A stretch of DNA of 54,605 nucleotides from Phenylobacterium sp. (GTDB lineage Bacteria > Pseudomonadota > Alphaproteobacteria > Caulobacterales > Caulobacteraceae). The notes under the pieces are model-generated. The model was given only the letters and a program-made list of their open reading frames with translations, was not told the DNA's origin and made no database searches. The stretch spans positions 1 through 54,605 of the forward strand of contig NZ_JAUYNW010000060.1 in assembly GCF_030698145.1 (NCBI RefSeq), written 5' to 3'. A program made the position numbers and the translations under genes. Below, in pieces: positions 51,863 to 54,605 of this stretch. Within the stretch, counting starts at the first letter, position 1, and every line of letters begins with the position of its first letter.

Positions 51863-52911
51863 CCCACCGCGACGCCGGCTTGAATTGGCCCGAGGCCTGG
51901 CCCCAGGTCCGCGAAGCCGAGCTTGGCGGCGAGTTGGCGCGCCCTGGCGGCATGGTCAGGTTCTCGGTGGATCTGCAGGTAGCGGGCGAGAACGAGGAAC
52001 CGCTCGTTCGGATCGAGATCGCCGTCCCCTAGCGCCAACTCGGTGGTGACCTGCTCGAACATCGGATGGAAGGCCGGCCGGCGACCATCGACGTCGGTGA
52101 AGCCATAGACCTCGGCGAGGTCTGCGGCGAACAGCACCTGGCCCGCCTTCCGATGAACCTCGCGATCGGCGGCGAGGGCCGCCACGGCCCTGCCAACGAA
52201 GAAGGGGGACTCCGATTCGGCGAAGAACGGGTCCTTGGCGACGGCGTCGCGCCAGCTGGCCTCGGAGACGCCGAAATGGCTCAGCACCGCCTCGGAGCGC
52301 AGGAATCCCGGGCAGAGGGCCAGCGCCGTTACGCCGGTTCCGTGGAGGTCCCAGGCCATGGCGTAGCCCAGCCGGTTCACCGTGCTCTTCACCAGGTCGT
52401 AGAGCAGGTGACCGCGATAGCCCGCGTGGTGGCCGTCCGAGACCTCGACGATCAGCCCGCCGCCCTGTCGCAGCATGAGGGGCGCTGCGTGACGGGCGGT
52501 GATCATGTGACTGATGACTGCTTGGTCCACGAGGGCGCGGACCGTTCCGATGTCGAGCTCCCAGAACTTGGCGCTCCAGTCGATCATCGGGTCGCCGCCC
52601 CAGATGTCGTTGACGAGGATGTCCAGTCGCCCTCGCTCAGCCTCGACACGGGCGATCAGGGCGGCGACCTCGCCCTCGCGGGTGTGGTCGGTGCGGACCG
52701 CCACGCCCTCGCCGCCCTGTCCATCGACCAGCGCCGCGGTCTCCTCCAGGGTCTCCGGCCGGCCCATCGGCGAAACTTGGCCCGCGCCGCTCCGGCCGCT
52801 GCAGTAGACCACCGCGCCCGCCGCGCCGAGCATGCAGGCGATGCCGCGGCCCGCGCCGCGCGTCGCGCCGGCGACCAGCGCCACTTTGCCGTCCAGGGGT
52901 CGGTTCGCCAT
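51859..52911 (-). CDS. SDR-family oxidoreductase
   Basis: A 350-residue short-chain dehydrogenase longer than the classical 250. The cofactor motif VAGATRGAGRG is at about residues 13-23, catalytic Tyr-x3-Lys in LLYDLVKST, and CPGFLRSEAV after it. An unusual C-terminal extension of about 80 residues (from AAFHPMFEQVTTEL onward) follows the catalytic domain. The substrate is unknown. ATG 52911 is preceded by GGAGGTGGAGGC. First gene of a two-gene operon with the DUF1801 protein, divergent from a TetR gene, with an operator between them. Confidence 0.9.
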   Translation of the reverse strand: MANRPLDGKVALVAGATRGAGRGIACMLGAAGAVVYCSGRSGAGQVSPMGRPETLEETAALVDGQGGEGVAVRTDHTREGEVAALIARVEAERGRLDILVNDIWGGDPMIDWSAKFWELDIGTVRALVDQAVISHMITARHAAPLMLRQGGGLIVEVSDGHHAGYRGHLLYDLVKSTVNRLGYAMAWDLHGTGVTALALCPGFLRSEAVLSHFGVSEASWRDAVAKDPFFAESESPFFVGRAVAALAADREVHRKAGQVLFAADLAEVYGFTDVDGRRPAFHPMFEQVTTELALGDGDLDPNERFLVLARYLQIHREPDHAARARQLAAKLGFADLGPGLGPIQAGVAVG

Positions 52912-52962
52912 GCCTCCACCTCCGGCCCTTGGCGGCTCGGGCGAACCGCACTAGGCTGTTTG

Positions 52963-52980
52963 TGAGTGAACATTCATTCA
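52963..52980. promoter_or_regulatory. palindromic operator between SDR and TetR genes
   Basis: TGAGTGAACATTCATTCA is an imperfect palindrome (14 of 18 positions symmetric) and the only such repeat in the 83-base divergent gap. Its TGAxTGAA/TTCAxTCA arms are typical of TetR/AcrR operators. It likely binds the regulator starting at 52995. Confidence 0.6.
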
Positions 52981-52994
52981 TAAAATAGGTCAAG

Positions 52995-53558
52995 ATGCCT
53001 CGCCCTCGGCGGATCAGCGACGAAGACGTGCTTGCCGGGGCGTTGAGGGTGATGTTCCGCAAGGGGCCGGCCGAGTTCACCCTGGCGGCCGTGGCGGCGG
53101 AGGCGGGGATCGCCCCCCCGACCCTCGTGCAACGGTTCGGCGACAAACGGGGTCTGATCCTGCGCGCCCTGGCCCAGGACAACGGCGAGTTCGCCAGCGC
53201 CGTGGCCGAGGCGCCGCGGACGCGCGGGCGCGCCTCGGTGATCGCCCTGTTCGGGCTGCTCACACCTGACATCCAGGATCCGGACGTCTTGGCCACCGGA
53301 CTGCTGTGGCTGCGCGAGGACTTCCGCGATCCGGCGCTGAACGCCCTGGCGCGCGAGCGCTGGAGGATGCTGCGCGAGGCGGTCGCCGAGCGGCTTCCAC
53401 CCTTGCCCGTGTCGCCGGAACTCGCCGCCCGGCTGCTCGAGGCGCAGTGGCAGGGCGCGTTCAACCAGTGGGGCTTCTTCCGAGAGGGGAGCCTGCCGAA
53501 CTTTGTCGCGGACTCCCTGGAAGCCTGGTTCGACCTCGCCGAGGCGCCCCGGCGCTGA
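52995..53558 (+). CDS. TetR-family regulator
   Basis: A 187-residue regulator. The N-terminal helix-turn-helix at about residues 8-55 (DEDVLAGALRVMFRKGPAEFTLAAVAAEAGIAPPTLVQRFGDKRGLI in parts) is followed by an all-helical ligand domain with LLWLREDFRDPALNALARERW. It should repress the divergent SDR/DUF1801 operon and itself from the operator at 52963-52980. ATG 52995 lies 15 bases after that operator, with TAGGTCAAG upstream. Confidence 0.92.
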   Translation: MPRPRRISDEDVLAGALRVMFRKGPAEFTLAAVAAEAGIAPPTLVQRFGDKRGLILRALAQDNGEFASAVAEAPRTRGRASVIALFGLLTPDIQDPDVLATGLLWLREDFRDPALNALARERWRMLREAVAERLPPLPVSPELAARLLEAQWQGAFNQWGFFREGSLPNFVADSLEAWFDLAEAPRR

Positions 53559-53570
53559 GACGGTCCGGCT

Positions 53571-54359
53571 CTAGGCCGATTGGCGCCGGCGCATCTGGAC
53601 GATGTAGGCGGCGATCACCCCCGTGGCCACCAGGCCGATCAGCAGGGTGGAGACGGCGTTGATCTCCGGGTTCACGCCCAGCCGCACCTGGCTGTAGATC
53701 CGCATCGGCAGGGTGGTGGCGCCGGGGCCCGAGGTGAAGCTGGCGATCACCAGGTCATCCAGCGACAGGGTGAAGGCCAGCATCCAGGCCGCGGCGACCG
53801 CGGGGGCGATATTGGGCAGGGTGATCACCAGGAAGGCCTTGAACGGCGGACAGCCGAGGTCCTGGGCGGCTTCCTCCAACTGCCGGTCGAAGGCCGCCAG
53901 CCGGGCCTGGATCACCACCGTCGCGTAGCAGAGGGTGACCGTGGCGTGGCCGACCACCACCGTCCAGAAGCCTCGCGGCAGGCCGAAGGCGACGAACAGC
54001 AGCAGCAGGGACAGGCCCAGCACCACCTCGGGCATGACCAGGGGCGCATAGACCATGCCAGCGAACAGGGTGCGGCCCTTGAACCGCCCGGCGCGGACCA
54101 GGGCGACTGCGGCCAAGGTTCCGAGGATCGTCGCCAGGGTCGCCGAGATCACGCCGACCCGGAAGGTGACCCAGATGGCGTCCAGAAGTTGTTCGTTCTT
54201 GAGCAGCGAGGCGTACCAGCGGGTGGAGAACCCGCCCCACACCGTGACCAGCCGGCTGGCGTTGAACGAATAGACCACCAGCAGGACGATCGGCAGGTAG
54301 AGGAAGCCGAAGCCGACCAGCAGCGAGACGCGGTTGAACGCCGTGAGGCCGCGCTTCAT
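53571..54359 (-). CDS. ABC transporter permease, spermidine/putrescine type (PotI/PotC)
   Basis: A 262-residue inner-membrane permease with six hydrophobic segments (first at about 13-33, FLYLPIVLLVVYSFN) and the cytoplasmic EAA loop with EEAAQDLGCPPFKAFLVITLPNI (about 165-187, in parts), which contacts the ATPase. It is a PotC/PotI-type permease of polyamine importers. ATG 54359 is chosen because the product then starts normally; the longer open frame upstream is repeat copy 3, translated by chance. Its ribosome binding site GGGGAG lies within the hairpin of that repeat. The rest of the transporter would lie beyond the right edge. Confidence 0.92.
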   Translation of the reverse strand: MKRGLTAFNRVSLLVGFGFLYLPIVLLVVYSFNASRLVTVWGGFSTRWYASLLKNEQLLDAIWVTFRVGVISATLATILGTLAAVALVRAGRFKGRTLFAGMVYAPLVMPEVVLGLSLLLLFVAFGLPRGFWTVVVGHATVTLCYATVVIQARLAAFDRQLEEAAQDLGCPPFKAFLVITLPNIAPAVAAAWMLAFTLSLDDLVIASFTSGPGATTLPMRIYSQVRLGVNPEINAVSTLLIGLVATGVIAAYIVQMRRRQSA

Positions 54360-54365
54360 GTCGAC

Positions 54366-54475
54366 GATGCTCCCCCTCTGGGGGAGCTGTCGGCGAAGCT
54401 GACTGAGGGGGACTTTGACTCTTTCCGCCGTGGATGAAGCCCCCTCCGTCTCGATGCTTCGCATCGATCCACCTC
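54366..54475 (+). repeat. multi-hairpin intergenic repeat, copy 3 (shortened)
   Basis: Begins with a perfect GCTCCCCC-TCT-GGGGGAGC hairpin (54369-54387), then GTCGGC-GAA-GCTGAC, the GGGGGACTTTGACTC box with a GANTC site (54417-54421), and a TCGATGC-TTC-GCATCGA hairpin, ending at GATCCACCTC. The terminal C-rich hairpin of copies 1 and 2 is absent. It lies directly upstream of the permease start on the opposite strand. Confidence 0.85.
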
Positions 54476-54504
54476 GTGTATTTGGCTTGCGCTAGATTTG
54501 CAGA

Positions 54505-54544
54505 GCGGCCGGCCGAGGCGCTCATCACGCCAGCGGCCGGCCGC
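54505..54544. repeat. perfect inverted repeat GCGGCCGGCCG/CGGCCGGCCGC
   Basis: Two 11-base arms flank an 18-base spacer, and each arm contains the self-palindromic GGCCGGCC. No T-tract follows on either strand. It lies between repeat copy 3 and the right edge, where no gene can be supported from the sequence in view. Confidence 0.5.
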
Positions 54545-54605
54545 CGCACCGTCGAGACCGTCGCCACCTAGGTTCACAGCCCGTGGGGGAGCTTGGGTCC
54601 GGCGG

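Noticed and set aside
54574..54605. End of a further permease gene at the right edge (minus strand)
   Set aside because: A frame ending in LPHGL and TGA exists, and a PotH-type gene is expected here, but nine codons are too few to support it.

Overview
The window is GC-rich, densely packed alphaproteobacterial chromosome, most likely from the Caulobacteraceae (Phenylobacterium or Caulobacter type). Pointers are the large TonB-dependent receptor beside a sugar-acid locus, two DUF2336 proteins, PEPxxWA-type C-terminal sorting tails, a promoter matching the Caulobacter housekeeping consensus (TTGACGS ... GCTANAWC), GANTC sites inside intergenic repeats, and TTAACCAT-type half-sites. This placement comes from recognising families, not from a database search. 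No rRNA, CRISPR array, transposase, integrase or plasmid function is visible. The only RNA gene found is a tRNA-Thr.

Bases 1-15200 form one pectin/uronate catabolic locus. It holds a uronate-type MFS transporter (cut by the left edge), a FAH-family hydratase, a secreted pectate lyase, a mannitol-dehydrogenase-family reductase, altronate dehydratase (uxaA), a LacI regulator, uronate isomerase (uxaC), kduI, kduD, a TonB-dependent receptor and KDG kinase (kdgK). Together they give a route from extracellular pectin: lyase cleavage, outer-membrane import, KduI/KduD for unsaturated uronate, UxaC/reductase/UxaA for saturated uronate, and both branches meet at 2-keto-3-deoxygluconate, which KdgK phosphorylates. 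Five copies of a palindromic LacI-type operator (TGAYACCGGTGTCA) sit in front of the transcription units, so the regulon can be read from the sequence. A chloramphenicol-phosphotransferase-like gene (10.5-11.0 kb) interrupts the locus.

Bases 15300-32700 are mixed housekeeping and accessory genes: an M13 lipoprotein peptidase, a TrmH-type RNA methyltransferase, an XRE regulator, a tightly overlapped four-gene operon (two acyltransferase-like proteins, an isochorismatase-like hydrolase and an 86-aa protein) divergent from a LysR regulator, a GAF/PAS hybrid histidine kinase, a YvaD-like membrane protein with TetR and a ferritin-like diiron protein, a hemerythrin, a ThiO-like oxidase with an acyl-CoA dehydrogenase, a TonB-like protein, a soluble lytic transglycosylase and a CoA-transferase.

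Bases 32700-39500 are signalling-rich: a membrane hybrid kinase with an atypical receiver, two DUF2336 proteins of identical length, an Hpt protein, a NUDIX hydrolase, a small lipoprotein and NAD kinase. Bases 39500-54605 carry glycerol kinase, a CHRD protein with a PEPxxWA tail, a class II aldolase-like protein, an RND efflux pair, a lipoprotein cytochrome c, a UPF0178 protein, a second PEPxxWA protein, tRNA-Thr, an amidase, an SDR/DUF1801 operon with a divergent TetR and a visible operator, and the last permease of a polyamine-type ABC transporter.

Two kinds of structured intergenic repeat are present. One is a roughly 110-148 bp multi-hairpin element in three copies (10.3, 47.6 and 54.4 kb) whose stems covary. 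The other is a double-palindrome element at 18.2 kb that encodes the tail of the preceding gene. Several convergent gene pairs share or abut their stop codons.
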